DNA of 64,000 nt from JAJFUG01 sp964473155 (GTDB lineage: Bacteria; Gemmatimonadota; Glassbacteria; GWA2-58-10). Of this stretch, positions 52,069 to 61,175 are shown in pieces. The notes under the pieces were generated by a model that did no database searches, was not told where the DNA came from, and saw only the letters and a program-made list of their open reading frames with translations. The DNA lies in assembly GCA_964473155.1 (NCBI GenBank), contig CAYYNT010000002.1, forward strand, positions 1-64,000, in the 5' to 3' direction. Both the position numbers and the translations under genes were made by a program. How positions within the stretch are numbered: the stretch's first letter is position 1; each line of letters starts with the position of its first letter.

Positions 52069-53553
52069 CTATTTCACCAGCCTTTCCTCCAGCGCAGCTT
52101 TCGCCTCCTCGCGGTCATCGAAATGAATCTTGCCGGCCGGCAGGATTTGATAATCCTCGTGTCCCTTGCCCGCCAGCAAAAGAGCGTCGCCTGATTTCAT
52201 CAGGCTTATCGCCTTTCGTATCGCGGCGCGCCGGTCCGGCTCCACGATGAACTGAGCTCCCTCCGCCCCTCCGGCCTGCACTGCCCCGGCCACGATCTGT
52301 TCTATAATCTCCACCGGGTTCTCCGTGCGCGGATTGTCAGAAGTGATAACCGTGAAATCGGCCAGACGGATCGAAAGCTGGCCCATGGCTCCCCGTTTGA
52401 GACGGTAGCGGCAACCCCCGCAGCCGAACAGGCTGACCAGCCTTCCCCGAGCGTGTTCTCGCGTGGCGGAAAGGGCTTTTTCCAGTGCATCCGGCGTGTG
52501 CGCATAGTCCACCAGCACCCTGAAATCCTGACCGGCCTCCACCCGCTCCATCCGTCCCGGCACCGGCCTCAGCATCGGCAGGGCTTCCTGGATAGATTCG
52601 ACCCGCACTCCCAGGGCCAGGGCCACCCCTGCGGCGGCCGCGATATTCTGGGCGTTGAAACGTCCCATCAGGGCCACCTGCGCCCCAATCCTCCGTCCGA
52701 ACAGTTCAAGCTCAATCTCCGCTCCATCGAAAAGCGGGGTCCAGCTTATGATCCTGACATCGCTTCCCTCGCGCTCGCCATAGCGGATCAATGGCCCGTC
52801 GATCTGCCGTGTCAGACGGTCCCCGTATGGATCGTCCCAGCCAACCACGGCGCGGCCCTGGGCGCCGAGTTCCCCGAAAAGGATGCTTTTGGCCTGGAAA
52901 TAGTGCTCCATGTCGGGGTGGTAGTCCAGATGATCCGGGGTAAGGTTCGTGAACACCGCCACCTGAAAATTCAATCCGTAGCTGCGTTTCTGGGACAGTC
53001 CATGCGAACTGACTTCCATCACCGAGGCCCGGCAGCCGTTCTCCAGCATACGGGCCAGCCGCATCTGTATATCATTGGACTGGGCCGTAGTCAGCTCGGC
53101 CGTCTCAATTTCATCCACACCCATGATGTTCTGCACGGTTCCCAGAAGGCCGCAGCTTATTCCCTCGTGCATCAGCAACTGACGGACCAGAAAAGTGATA
53201 GTTGTCTTGCCGTTGGTTCCTGTCACTCCGATCAGAGGAAAACGCCGGGAGGGATGCCCGTAGAATTCCGCCGCGGCAAGGGCCAGGGCCTCGCGTGTAT
53301 CGGGCGTGATAAACTGTTCCAGACCGCAATCTTGAACAGGACGCTCCACTATCGCCGCCACGGCGCCGCGCTTCATGGCATCCTCAAGATAGCCGTGGCC
53401 ATCCGCGCTCTCTCCTGTCAGGGCGAAAAACAGGTCTCCGGGCCTGATCCTGCGGCTGTCCGCGCTCATACCGCCCACATCCACTCCGGCGACCGGCCGT
53501 CCGGCCCGGACCGGGGCAGCGCCGACAGCGCCGAGAATCTCTGTCAGCCTCAA
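52069..53553 (-). CDS. murE: UDP-MurNAc-tripeptide synthetase MurE (probably meso-DAP adding)
   Basis: This 494-residue Mur ligase adds the third residue of the peptidoglycan peptide. The motifs are MSADSRRIRPGDLFFAL, the P-loop GVTGTNGKTT (109-118), YFQAKSILF with the carbamylated Lys, VLVDYAHTPDALEKAL and SDNPRTENP, the last favouring meso-diaminopimelate. Two motifs deviate: LTTAQSNDIQ replaces LTTP, and FGCGGCRYRLKRGAMG replaces the usual GCGGDRDRxKR. The start is a TTG with AAGGAGG 6 bases upstream. It is the last gene of the rhodanese-TolC-TPR operon, 43 bases after the previous stop, and is not in a division-cell-wall cluster. Confidence 0.9.
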   Translation of the reverse strand: MRLTEILGAVGAAPVRAGRPVAGVDVGGMSADSRRIRPGDLFFALTGESADGHGYLEDAMKRGAVAAIVERPVQDCGLEQFITPDTREALALAAAEFYGHPSRRFPLIGVTGTNGKTTITFLVRQLLMHEGISCGLLGTVQNIMGVDEIETAELTTAQSNDIQMRLARMLENGCRASVMEVSSHGLSQKRSYGLNFQVAVFTNLTPDHLDYHPDMEHYFQAKSILFGELGAQGRAVVGWDDPYGDRLTRQIDGPLIRYGEREGSDVRIISWTPLFDGAEIELELFGRRIGAQVALMGRFNAQNIAAAAGVALALGVRVESIQEALPMLRPVPGRMERVEAGQDFRVLVDYAHTPDALEKALSATREHARGRLVSLFGCGGCRYRLKRGAMGQLSIRLADFTVITSDNPRTENPVEIIEQIVAGAVQAGGAEGAQFIVEPDRRAAIRKAISLMKSGDALLLAGKGHEDYQILPAGKIHFDDREEAKAALEERLVK

Positions 53554-53596
53554 AGAACGCCTCCTTCTTGCTGTATAAATGACTTAAAAAATCGAG

Positions 53597-54910
53597 TCAG
53601 GTCTTGAGTTCTTTCTTTCTTGCAGCCGGGAACAACAAGTTGTTCAGAATGAGTCTGTAGCCCGCAGAATTCTTGTGCAGCTCCAGGCGGGTCGGCGGGT
53701 CGCCGATACGGTGCTCCGGGTCCTCCGGATCATGCCCGCCTAAAAACGTCCAGGCGCCCTCGCCATAGTTGCCATGAATGTATTTGACCCAGTTTTTACC
53801 TTCCTCGAAACCCAGTATAATATCAGCATCCTTGAGCACGGCCCGGTTAAAGCTGGTGGACTGGCCGAAAAAATCGCGCAGATAGTTCACATGGTTCTGA
53901 GTCAGCAGGGCCGGGACCGGATCATACTTGGCCGCAAACGCAAAGAGCTGGAAATAGCCCAGTTCCTTGCGAAGCGGAGGATTGTTCACCTGATGCCCGT
54001 CGATATTGGAAAAAGAATTCACGCCCGGGTCAAGTTCAATCCTGAAATCCTTGAAAGCCATCGTTTTTGAGAAATCCAGCTTGTTCTGAGCCTCAGGATC
54101 AACCCCATCGCCATCCGCCTGCGGCCCCACGATATCGGTTTCACCGGCGGCAAGAGCGATATCCAGAGTTTCGGCGGCGAGGCACATGGCGAAGAGGAAT
54201 CCGCCCTGGCGCACATAATCGGCTATCCTTCTTGCAATTGCATGCTTCAACTGCCAGACTTTCTGGAATCCCATACTCTGAGCTGCCTCCTGGCTGCTTT
54301 TAACCTCATCCTGCAGCCAGGGGCGCTCGGAATAACCGTTGTAAAAACGGCTGAACTGGCCGGTGAAATCCTCATGATGCAGATGGAGCCAGTCGCAACC
54401 CTCCAGACCGCCCTTGAGAACATCCTCATCCCAGACCTTGTCATACTCCACCTCGGCCCAGGTGAGGGCCAGGGTGACAGCATCATCCCAGGGAGAGGTG
54501 TTAGGCGGCGTATATATTGCCACCCGCGGGGCTTTTTCCAGCAGCATGACCTCCATGTTGGAGTTCTCGATCTGCTGGTGAATGGCGATCACCTCATCCG
54601 GTCCGATGCTCTGGAAAGTCACCCCCATGCGGCGGGCCTGCTGTCGGAAAACCTCGTGATCCTCGAACATGAAAGAACCGCCGCGGTAATTCAGCAGCCA
54701 TTCCACGTTAACTCCGGCTTTCAGCGCCTTCCAGGCCAGGCCGTAGGCCTTGAGATGATCGTTCTGAGCCATGTCCATCGGAACGAGTATTTCCGCTTTC
54801 AGCGGAACGCAAATCAAAAGGACGCCCAGAGCGGCAGATAGTAAAGTCCCTGGATTTAACATAATTCTTACCCGGGAGGTGATTCCGCTGATCAGGTCAT
54901 CATTTTTCAA
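53597..54910 (-). CDS. exported protein related to 'asparagine synthetase B'-annotated proteins of Bacteroidota
   Basis: This 437-residue protein has a hydrophobic signal-like stretch at about 17-39 (MLNPGTLLSAALGVLLICVP). The mature part begins EILVPMDMAQNDHLKAYGLA and continues WLLNYRGGSFM, a pattern of a conserved family in Bacteroidota and relatives that is often labelled asparagine synthetase B. It does not have the AsnB catalytic Cys2 or synthetase domain, so that label is doubtful. QGGFLFAMCLAAET resembles a glutamine-amidotransferase-like elbow. A TTG at 54910 overlaps the upstream stop (TTGA) and has GGAGG 9 bases before it; an ATG at 54862 is the alternative. Confidence 0.7.
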   Translation of the reverse strand: MKNDDLISGITSRVRIMLNPGTLLSAALGVLLICVPLKAEILVPMDMAQNDHLKAYGLAWKALKAGVNVEWLLNYRGGSFMFEDHEVFRQQARRMGVTFQSIGPDEVIAIHQQIENSNMEVMLLEKAPRVAIYTPPNTSPWDDAVTLALTWAEVEYDKVWDEDVLKGGLEGCDWLHLHHEDFTGQFSRFYNGYSERPWLQDEVKSSQEAAQSMGFQKVWQLKHAIARRIADYVRQGGFLFAMCLAAETLDIALAAGETDIVGPQADGDGVDPEAQNKLDFSKTMAFKDFRIELDPGVNSFSNIDGHQVNNPPLRKELGYFQLFAFAAKYDPVPALLTQNHVNYLRDFFGQSTSFNRAVLKDADIILGFEEGKNWVKYIHGNYGEGAWTFLGGHDPEDPEHRIGDPPTRLELHKNSAGYRLILNNLLFPAARKKELKT

Positions 54911-56760
54911 AGTTTAGGTTCCTCCATGCTGCGCATCAAACGGCGCGCCTCGGGCGTAATCACACCTTCCGGCCGGTTGAGTACGATATTTTCAAGATGT
55001 CTGCGCGCTCCCTCCCTGTCTCCGATCTCATTCAGCAGCAACAATGCCAGGCGCAACTCTATTTCCGCTGACAGGTAATGCTGCGGGGCGCTCCGCAGAA
55101 TATCTTCATAGACAGCGGCTGCCAGAGGAAATTTCTCCGCCCGCTCATACATCCTTCCCAGTTCGCCGCTCAGCCGCACACGACAGGTGGAATCCTGTGC
55201 TGCTTCACAGGCTTGCCGCAGAAGTATGGCCGCACCGTCCGCATCCCCTCCTGCGGCCCTGTGCAGGGCCTCGGACAGCAGACGGGTGACCGCTTTGTCA
55301 GGACTCGTATCGCTGCGTATGAGCCAGGCCCTTTCTATTGCATCATTGGTAAGCGGCTGGTTCAGGCTGAGACGGGCGGAAGAAATATACACCGTGGCCG
55401 CGCTGTCCGCCTGGCCTGAATAAAGCAGAACATCCGCCCTCAGCCGCAGCAACACCGGCTGGACCGGATTCTGCAAATCAATTGCCGCCAGCATTTCATC
55501 GCATAGAGTTCGCGCGGCATCCAGACTGTCCAGCCGGATGAAACTTTCCAGGATGCTGAGCCGGGCCTGTATATTGAGTTCACGATGCTCCGGATTCAGG
55601 TTTTCCAAACGGCGAAACCAATCGAGCGCCTGAGCCGGCTGATCGAGGTGGTTCAGATAAAGGCCGCCGAGGCGGTTCATGGCCTCGGGAAGCGCTGGTG
55701 CAGGCGGCTCCAGTGCAATCAGAGACAGGAGCTCACGCTCCATGTCATGATAACGCTCCATCTGGCCGTATGCTGTTGCCCGGCCGAGAAGTATTCTGTC
55801 CCTTTCCATCAGTTTCAAACTGTCGGCAAGCGAGTAAGCCACAAGTACAGTTTCATTTTTTTCCAGCTTCTGCGCCCGGCCGAGAAAAATTGTTATAAGG
55901 TCCCTCGCCGCTGGTTGCGGTAAGCTCCGGGCCATCTTGTCAAGAAGGTCAAAAGCCTCGCGCTCCTGATCCATAGTCAGGCGGACATCGATCAGAAGAC
56001 GTCCGTAACTGTCCTTTAAAGCGCTCCCCCCGGCTTTGTCCATCCTTTTTTCGAGTGTCCTGGACACAAGCCGTCCGCCCGGCTCGCCGGAACTGTCCAG
56101 CACCCGATGGAGCAACCGCTGAACCTGAACGAAAGTTGTGCGATCCGTCTCCAGCATCGAAAAAGCCTCATTGATCCCCCGTTCCCAATGTTCCAGATCG
56201 ATAAGAAGATCAGCCATTTCGAGGCGGAACAGAGCCGGATTGTTGAGCTGGCGGCGCGCGCGTTCCAATAACTGCAAAGCCTCCTGCTGCATATCAAGTG
56301 CGCGATACTGATTACTTATAAGCTGGAACGCGGCGGCTTCAGGCTGGACGGAATCGAGGAAACGCAGAGTGACAGCCAGCAAACTGTCCTGAAGATTCTG
56401 ACTGTGAAGGGCTTTAATATACAAAACCAGCGCTTCAGGATTACCCGGTTCGCGCTGGTACGCTCCGGCAGCTAACGGCAGGAACTGTGCCTGCATCCCA
56501 TTTTTGTCGCAGATCTGACCTATGTACGCAAGAACACGCAGGTCCTGGCTGTACTGCAATAACAGATCGAGCGCCTGGTCTATCTGTCCATTGCGTTCCA
56601 GGGACTGGGCCACCTGGCGCAAACTTGATAGCATCCCTTCTTCCAGCCGCGTACCCGGTGATGACTGTATCAGTGTCTGACCTGTCATGGCGCCGGGAGA
56701 AAAAAAGAATACACACAGCCATAACGGAACAATCCACCCTGCAACCGCAAATCTATTCAA
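54907..56760 (-). CDS. secreted tetratricopeptide-repeat protein
   Basis: This protein of about 617 residues has a signal-like N-terminus (LNRFAVAGWIVPLWLCVFFF). The TTG at 56760, with GAGAGG 5 bases upstream, is inferred as the start; the longer reading would overlap the TolC-like gene. The rest is helical TPR-like repeats, for instance NGQIDQALDLLLQYSQD, QYRALDMQQEALQLLERARR, NRLGGLYLNHLDQPAQALDW and GRMYERAEKFPLAAAVYEDIL. The C-terminus is REGARRHLENIVLNRPEGVI. It is probably a periplasmic scaffold. Neighbours are a TolC-like protein upstream and the asparagine synthetase B-like protein downstream, with a 4-base overlap. Confidence 0.8.
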   Translation of the reverse strand: MNRFAVAGWIVPLWLCVFFFSPGAMTGQTLIQSSPGTRLEEGMLSSLRQVAQSLERNGQIDQALDLLLQYSQDLRVLAYIGQICDKNGMQAQFLPLAAGAYQREPGNPEALVLYIKALHSQNLQDSLLAVTLRFLDSVQPEAAAFQLISNQYRALDMQQEALQLLERARRQLNNPALFRLEMADLLIDLEHWERGINEAFSMLETDRTTFVQVQRLLHRVLDSSGEPGGRLVSRTLEKRMDKAGGSALKDSYGRLLIDVRLTMDQEREAFDLLDKMARSLPQPAARDLITIFLGRAQKLEKNETVLVAYSLADSLKLMERDRILLGRATAYGQMERYHDMERELLSLIALEPPAPALPEAMNRLGGLYLNHLDQPAQALDWFRRLENLNPEHRELNIQARLSILESFIRLDSLDAARTLCDEMLAAIDLQNPVQPVLLRLRADVLLYSGQADSAATVYISSARLSLNQPLTNDAIERAWLIRSDTSPDKAVTRLLSEALHRAAGGDADGAAILLRQACEAAQDSTCRVRLSGELGRMYERAEKFPLAAAVYEDILRSAPQHYLSAEIELRLALLLLNEIGDREGARRHLENIVLNRPEGVITPEARRLMRSMEEPKL

Positions 56761-56863
56761 TGATCCCTCTCGGGTGCAATTACTGAAAGACACTGGCTCC
56801 AGCGCCAGGATGTTACAATCTGCGTTTCTCTGATCCGAATAGTTCAACCCAACTGACTCAATC

Positions 56864-58387
56864 TCATTCTGTTTTCCCGCTGCTGAATTTCTCAAGCAGA
56901 GAGATGCCATTCTCGTAATCATAATAGGTCTGAATCATCAGAGAAATCAGAGAACGCCTGTAACCGAGGTAAGCATCGAGAAAATTCAGTTCGGTCTCAC
57001 GCTGACGGTTTATCATCTGGAAAGCATCCTGCAGGGAAATCGCTCCGCTCCTGTACTGTGCAAGTCCCTGATCGCTGATATCCTGCACCAGGTCAGCGCT
57101 TTCTTTCATGTTGAGCGCACGGCTCTGGTACTCATTCAAGTTGGCCACGGCGTTAATGATATTTGAACGGATATTGTTACGAGTTTCCTCTATGTACAGT
57201 TCGGTGCTGCGGACCGAAATTTCATAAGCTTCGATCTGGGCTTTCCTGCGGCCCCAGTCCCAGATCGGGACATAGGCGTTGAGTGATACCGAATAGCTGC
57301 CATCGTATTCATTCCATATCTTCGAGATTTCATCCTTCTGTTTTTCCAGTCCGTAAGTCATTTCAAGGTTCACATGGAAAGCGTCCCAGCCCTTGGAATT
57401 GTTCAGGTCGATCTCGTTCTTGCGCTTGTCGATAGACAATCTGCGCAGCCGGGGACTCAGATTGTAACCATATTCCACGGCCTGTTCCGGATTGATTTCC
57501 ATCCGGTTGATTATAACCAGAGGCTCTACGATCACTGAATCCTCGAGCGGCATCTGGAGCCGCTGTTTTATCCGGGCCGCTTCCTGACGGATCTGGCCCT
57601 GGTTGCGGAGAAGGTTCTCGCGCGCATTGGCCAGTTCCACCTTGACCTGCGCCACCTCTATTGTCCTGTTACCGTCCTTCGCCGCGTTTTCTTCCACAAT
57701 CTCAAGAAGCCGCTCGAGATTTCGCACCTGGTTGTTGTAAATATCTCCCTTGTAAACTACTTCAAACATATCGTAATAATCATCCGCCACCTCATCGACA
57801 AGCCCAACCCGGTCGACTATGTAACTGAGTTCGCTGCGCTCAAGGTCCAGCTCGGCATCCTCGATGTTATTCTTCAGGTTGTTGGGCAGGAAAAACGGCT
57901 GCTCGAACTTTATATAATAGCGGTTATAATAATCGACTTCGTTCCCTTCGTTTTCCTGCAGATAGCGATAAATTTTGTTGTTGAGCGAAAGATACCCGTT
58001 AGTCGGATAGCCAAACAGCAGAACCGGCTGGCGGACCGAAAGGTCCATCTGCCAGCGCGAGGTGTTAGAGTGGACGATTTCATCTTTCTGCAGAGTGCTG
58101 TTCCATTTGGTTTCCGAGACAGCCTCGATCTCCGGGGCCTGAAGGTTCATGTATACTCTTGATTTCAGCGAGGCCTGCCGGGATTTCAGGAAAAAACGGG
58201 TGCGTTCGATCCCCATTTCAAGCTGCTTGATCCTGTAGCTGCTGCCCATTGCGATATCCACAGCCGAATCCAGAGTCAGATGGACAATTTCGGCAGATTT
58301 CAATTGCCTCACGGATAAAATGCTCATCAGCGAAAACAAAAGCAGGATAATTAAGGCAGGTCTTCCCGATCTCACGCTATCCATCAT
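56864..58387 (-). CDS. TolC-family outer-membrane efflux-like protein
   Basis: This protein of about 507 residues has a signal peptide (PALIILLLFSLMSIL) and two long helical repeats typical of outer-membrane efflux proteins. The repeats are visible as ELSYIVDRVGLVDEVADDYYDM and VDLNN-type segments in each half, with IEAYEISVRSTELYIEETRNNI near 400 and AQYRSGAISLQDAFQMINRQ, the conserved RxxxGxxSxxD pattern, near 450. It forms a trimeric outer-membrane channel with a periplasmic tunnel. No membrane-fusion protein or pump gene is adjacent. The ATG at 58387 begins the signal peptide; a GTG at 58432 overlapping the upstream stop is an alternative. Confidence 0.87.
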   Translation of the reverse strand: MMDSVRSGRPALIILLLFSLMSILSVRQLKSAEIVHLTLDSAVDIAMGSSYRIKQLEMGIERTRFFLKSRQASLKSRVYMNLQAPEIEAVSETKWNSTLQKDEIVHSNTSRWQMDLSVRQPVLLFGYPTNGYLSLNNKIYRYLQENEGNEVDYYNRYYIKFEQPFFLPNNLKNNIEDAELDLERSELSYIVDRVGLVDEVADDYYDMFEVVYKGDIYNNQVRNLERLLEIVEENAAKDGNRTIEVAQVKVELANARENLLRNQGQIRQEAARIKQRLQMPLEDSVIVEPLVIINRMEINPEQAVEYGYNLSPRLRRLSIDKRKNEIDLNNSKGWDAFHVNLEMTYGLEKQKDEISKIWNEYDGSYSVSLNAYVPIWDWGRRKAQIEAYEISVRSTELYIEETRNNIRSNIINAVANLNEYQSRALNMKESADLVQDISDQGLAQYRSGAISLQDAFQMINRQRETELNFLDAYLGYRRSLISLMIQTYYDYENGISLLEKFSSGKTE

Positions 58388-58428
58388 ATAGTCAACCTTT
58401 CCTATCTTTAGAAATCCTGTCCGATATC

Positions 58429-59517
58429 TCACACGATATCTTGCCTGCCAACAGATTCTGTTCTTTTTTTATTCTTATCAGGGAAGCAACTCAGCAGGCA
58501 GAGAAACAATCCGGCATCCCTGGCCAGAACCTGCCAGGGAGAGGTATGCGCTCCGCCGAAACAGCCGCAGTCGAACTGCAGGCCGCGAGCCAGGTTGAAT
58601 CCCACCGCCAAAATAAACACACATGTCAGCAGCATAAGAATGGCCGCAGCCGGTTGCCTGAAACGTCGCAAGATCAGCAGCAGACCACCCAGAAATTCCG
58701 TCCAGGGCATTATCATCGCCACCGGATTGATCGCGTACCACGGCAGAAGGCGGTAATTATCCACCGCTCTGGCAAATACAACCGGTGCAGCCAATTTGTG
58801 AACCGAAGCCGCCAGAAAAACGACTCCGACAGCACTCAGCACCCAGGCCCTTTTATCCTCCCTCAGCCATCCGGTGCGGGAGGCTGCTGCGACCGCCAGT
58901 CCGGAAGCCAGAAGCAGGATATCCAGCACAAGCCACATCCAGTGCGGAACTGAGAGGCTGAAATCTGTGATGTTCATCTTTTCAGAATTATCAGCCGGCG
59001 CATTATCACCGGCCTTTTCAACCGGCAGGCCCGTTGCCTCCCACTGGCCGAAACCGCCCGTGAAAATCAACAGCCTCAGGTATCCCGCCTCCTGGAGAGA
59101 TTGTGCCAGAAAACGGCTGTCTTCGCAATCCTCACCGTTACAATATACCATCACCGGACTGTCCATCGGAACCCTGTTCAAGATATCAGACAGATACTGC
59201 TCGAGCTGATATACATTGCAGAGAACAGCACCGGGGATATGTCCACTATCATACTGTCCCTGATCCCGGGCATCCAGAACCCAGCCTTTTTCCCCCTCTA
59301 CGAAAGCCCTGGCTGCATCGATCCCCACCAGATGGACGCCTTCGTCAAGATTCAGACTGTCGAGTCTCGCATATTCAACCGTTTTATATCTTCTGTCAAC
59401 AAGAGGTATCCCACGGACGGAAAAATTAATCAATCCCAGGATCAAAGCCAGAAATAAAAGCGCCAGAATCCCCCTGATCAGGCCTTTCTTACCTTTTGCC
59501 ATTTCTATAATTTCCAT
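58429..59517 (-). CDS. membrane protein with rhodanese domain and MauE/DoxX-like domain
   Basis: This 362-residue protein has one N-terminal membrane helix (about 13-33), a periplasmic rhodanese domain (about 60-170) with the active-site loop VYCNGEDCEDS, then four helices (about 193-340) with the MauE-type motif FDCGCFGG near the C-terminus. MauE proteins take part in thiol-disulfide processing of periplasmic proteins, and rhodanese domains carry sulfur or act as thiol sensors. The combination suggests a redox or sulfur-handling role at the membrane. It heads the operon that continues to the TolC-like, TPR, asparagine synthetase B-like and murE genes. Confidence 0.85.
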   Translation of the reverse strand: MEIIEMAKGKKGLIRGILALLFLALILGLINFSVRGIPLVDRRYKTVEYARLDSLNLDEGVHLVGIDAARAFVEGEKGWVLDARDQGQYDSGHIPGAVLCNVYQLEQYLSDILNRVPMDSPVMVYCNGEDCEDSRFLAQSLQEAGYLRLLIFTGGFGQWEATGLPVEKAGDNAPADNSEKMNITDFSLSVPHWMWLVLDILLLASGLAVAAASRTGWLREDKRAWVLSAVGVVFLAASVHKLAAPVVFARAVDNYRLLPWYAINPVAMIMPWTEFLGGLLLILRRFRQPAAAILMLLTCVFILAVGFNLARGLQFDCGCFGGAHTSPWQVLARDAGLFLCLLSCFPDKNKKRTESVGRQDIV

Positions 59518-59632
59518 CCGTCATTATTCAGCATTCATCGGGCTTTGTCATTTGAATCAACAATGATGCTCAGGTGTAAGGTAGCAAAGCTTAATTAATT
59601 ATTCAAGTCCTTAATCATGCAACAATTAAAAA

Positions 59633-59659
59633 CCGCGGGAGCTCCAGGGAGCCCCGCGG
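59633..59659 (-). terminator. terminator after the Spy-like genes
   Basis: CCGCGGGGCTCC pairs with GGAGCTCCCGCGG (one bulge) and is followed on the minus strand by TTTTTAATTG. It separates the sigma-factor unit from the rhodanese-to-murE unit. Confidence 0.85.
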
Positions 59660-59770
59660 CATCTGTTCGGGCGTCAGCATCAAACACGCCTTTATTCACA
59701 TTGCCTCGCCATCATGGTCTGATCTCAGTTCATCCAGAATGAATGCCCGAACCGAAACATCTCTCAATTT

Positions 59771-60247
59771 TCAGCGGCCGGATACCGAACCTTCTTCCAT
59801 AGCCGGACCCATATCGCGGGCGTGTTCCCTGCTCCACTGCTCCTGCTTTTTGCGTTGCTCCTCTGTAAGCAGTTTGTCGAACTTTTCCCTGTAGTCCGCC
59901 CTTATTTCGCGCATGGAATCAACCATGCTCATCCGATCCAGCTTGCCGTCCCGCATTTTTTCTGACAGTTTTTTCATTCTTGTGTTGTGTTCTTTGAACA
60001 ACTTGCGAGCCTCTTTCTCCTGTTTCTCTTCAAGGCCAAGATACTTCAACATATCTTCGAACTGCCTCTCCATCTCTTTCTTACGGTCCGGCATTTTCAT
60101 TCGCCTTCCGCCGCTTCCAGGCATCCCGCCGCCACCCTGCGCCAGCAACAATCCGTCAGACTCAGACTGGGCGGCCCCACATTGCCCAGCCACAGGCAAA
60201 GCCAGCACCAGCATTACAAGAATGACAATCCAGTCCGCTTTCCGCAT
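59771..60247 (-). CDS. periplasmic helical Spy/CpxP-like protein
   Basis: This 158-residue protein has a signal peptide (MRKADWIVILVMLVLALPVAGQCG). A Gly-rich stretch (QGGGGMPGSGGRRM) follows, then a highly charged helical region with LGLEEKQEKEARKLFKEHN and DKLLTEEQRKKQEQW. The LTxEQ signature is that of Spy/CpxP-like chaperones, and the layout suits an antiparallel helical hairpin. GAGGGG precedes the ATG. It sits 79 bases after a similar gene, and both lie downstream of an ECF sigma/anti-sigma pair, so it is probably an envelope-stress component. Confidence 0.75.
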   Translation of the reverse strand: MRKADWIVILVMLVLALPVAGQCGAAQSESDGLLLAQGGGGMPGSGGRRMKMPDRKKEMERQFEDMLKYLGLEEKQEKEARKLFKEHNTRMKKLSEKMRDGKLDRMSMVDSMREIRADYREKFDKLLTEEQRKKQEQWSREHARDMGPAMEEGSVSGR

Positions 60248-60326
60248 TATCCCCTCTTGATCTCCATACATCTTCTTAAACAGCCTTCCGGTCTGCGGCA
60301 TCGATAAACACATTCTTACTGTATGC

Positions 60327-61124
60327 TCACTTGCGGGATTTATCGTCGTCAAGCGGATAGCCTTTATCCTTCAACTCCTGCTTGATTTTTTCCATCCGCT
60401 GCTGCAGGGCTTTCATATTTGATTCGTATTTTTCCCGGTCAAAATTCGCTTTCGGAAGAATGGGATCGATCATACGAACCTGGGCGATCGCCTCCCAGAC
60501 ATCTCTTTCCATTCCCGAGATCGCAAGTATGAACCTGGCCTTCTGCGCCGGATCCAGAATACTCATCACTTTTTCCATGCCTTCGTGCTTGGCCTGCCAG
60601 ATTTTACCGGAATTTTCAAGCAACTGTGTGGACAGTTTTTCAAGCTGGTCTTTGTCAGGGACGTCTTTTTTCAACTCCTGCCTCAGCGCCTTGGCCAAGC
60701 CATGGCGCTTTTCAGCGAGCTGATGTTCCGCTTTCTGCATTTCACGCATCCGCGGGAAAAAACTGTCAAGCTGACTGCCCCGGAGTTCCACTTCCTGCAT
60801 TATTTTCCATACCTGCAGCATCTGCAGGTTCTGCTCACGCTCAGCCCGATGCGCTCTCCACTGGCGCAGCATTTCCGCATCCATCCCTTTCGACCCCGGA
60901 GGTCCTGGAGGCCCCGGTTCCGTTTCCGGAAGCTGCGCGAGCATGATTTCGTTCGCTCCGTCTGCTTTCTCCACGCAAATGACATTGACACAATGGTCCG
61001 TATTCAGCAGACCGTCCGGTGCAATCTGCAGATCATCAGTCTCGTTTTTTATTCCTGCGGCCATCCCGCGTCCCACAAATTCAAGCAACAGGAACAGACA
61101 CAAACACAAGCCTTTTCCCCACAT
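60327..61124 (-). CDS. periplasmic helical protein with a short collagen-like tract
   Basis: This 265-residue protein starts at an ATG with GGAGG 5 bases upstream, followed by a signal peptide (MWGKGLCLCLFLLLEFVGRGMA). After about 60 residues comes EPGPPGPPGSKGMD, three to four Gly-X-Y triplets, then about 170 residues of charged helix (MLRQWRAHRAEREQNLQML to YESNMKALQQRMEKIKQEL). LDPAQKARFILAI resembles the LTPEQ.A motif of Spy/CpxP-like metal-stress chaperones. It is a larger relative of the next gene. It follows the anti-sigma factor by about 50 bases and could be controlled by that system. The function is inferred from context. Confidence 0.7.
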   Translation of the reverse strand: MWGKGLCLCLFLLLEFVGRGMAAGIKNETDDLQIAPDGLLNTDHCVNVICVEKADGANEIMLAQLPETEPGPPGPPGSKGMDAEMLRQWRAHRAEREQNLQMLQVWKIMQEVELRGSQLDSFFPRMREMQKAEHQLAEKRHGLAKALRQELKKDVPDKDQLEKLSTQLLENSGKIWQAKHEGMEKVMSILDPAQKARFILAISGMERDVWEAIAQVRMIDPILPKANFDREKYESNMKALQQRMEKIKQELKDKGYPLDDDKSRK

Positions 61125-61175
61125 TTTCGCCTCCACTCATTACCAAAAGACTCTGTATTCATTTTAACAGGCTGG

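Noticed and set aside
52453..53607. 384-codon plus-strand frame opposite murE
   Set aside because: It is a shadow of murE without a ribosome-binding site or domain.
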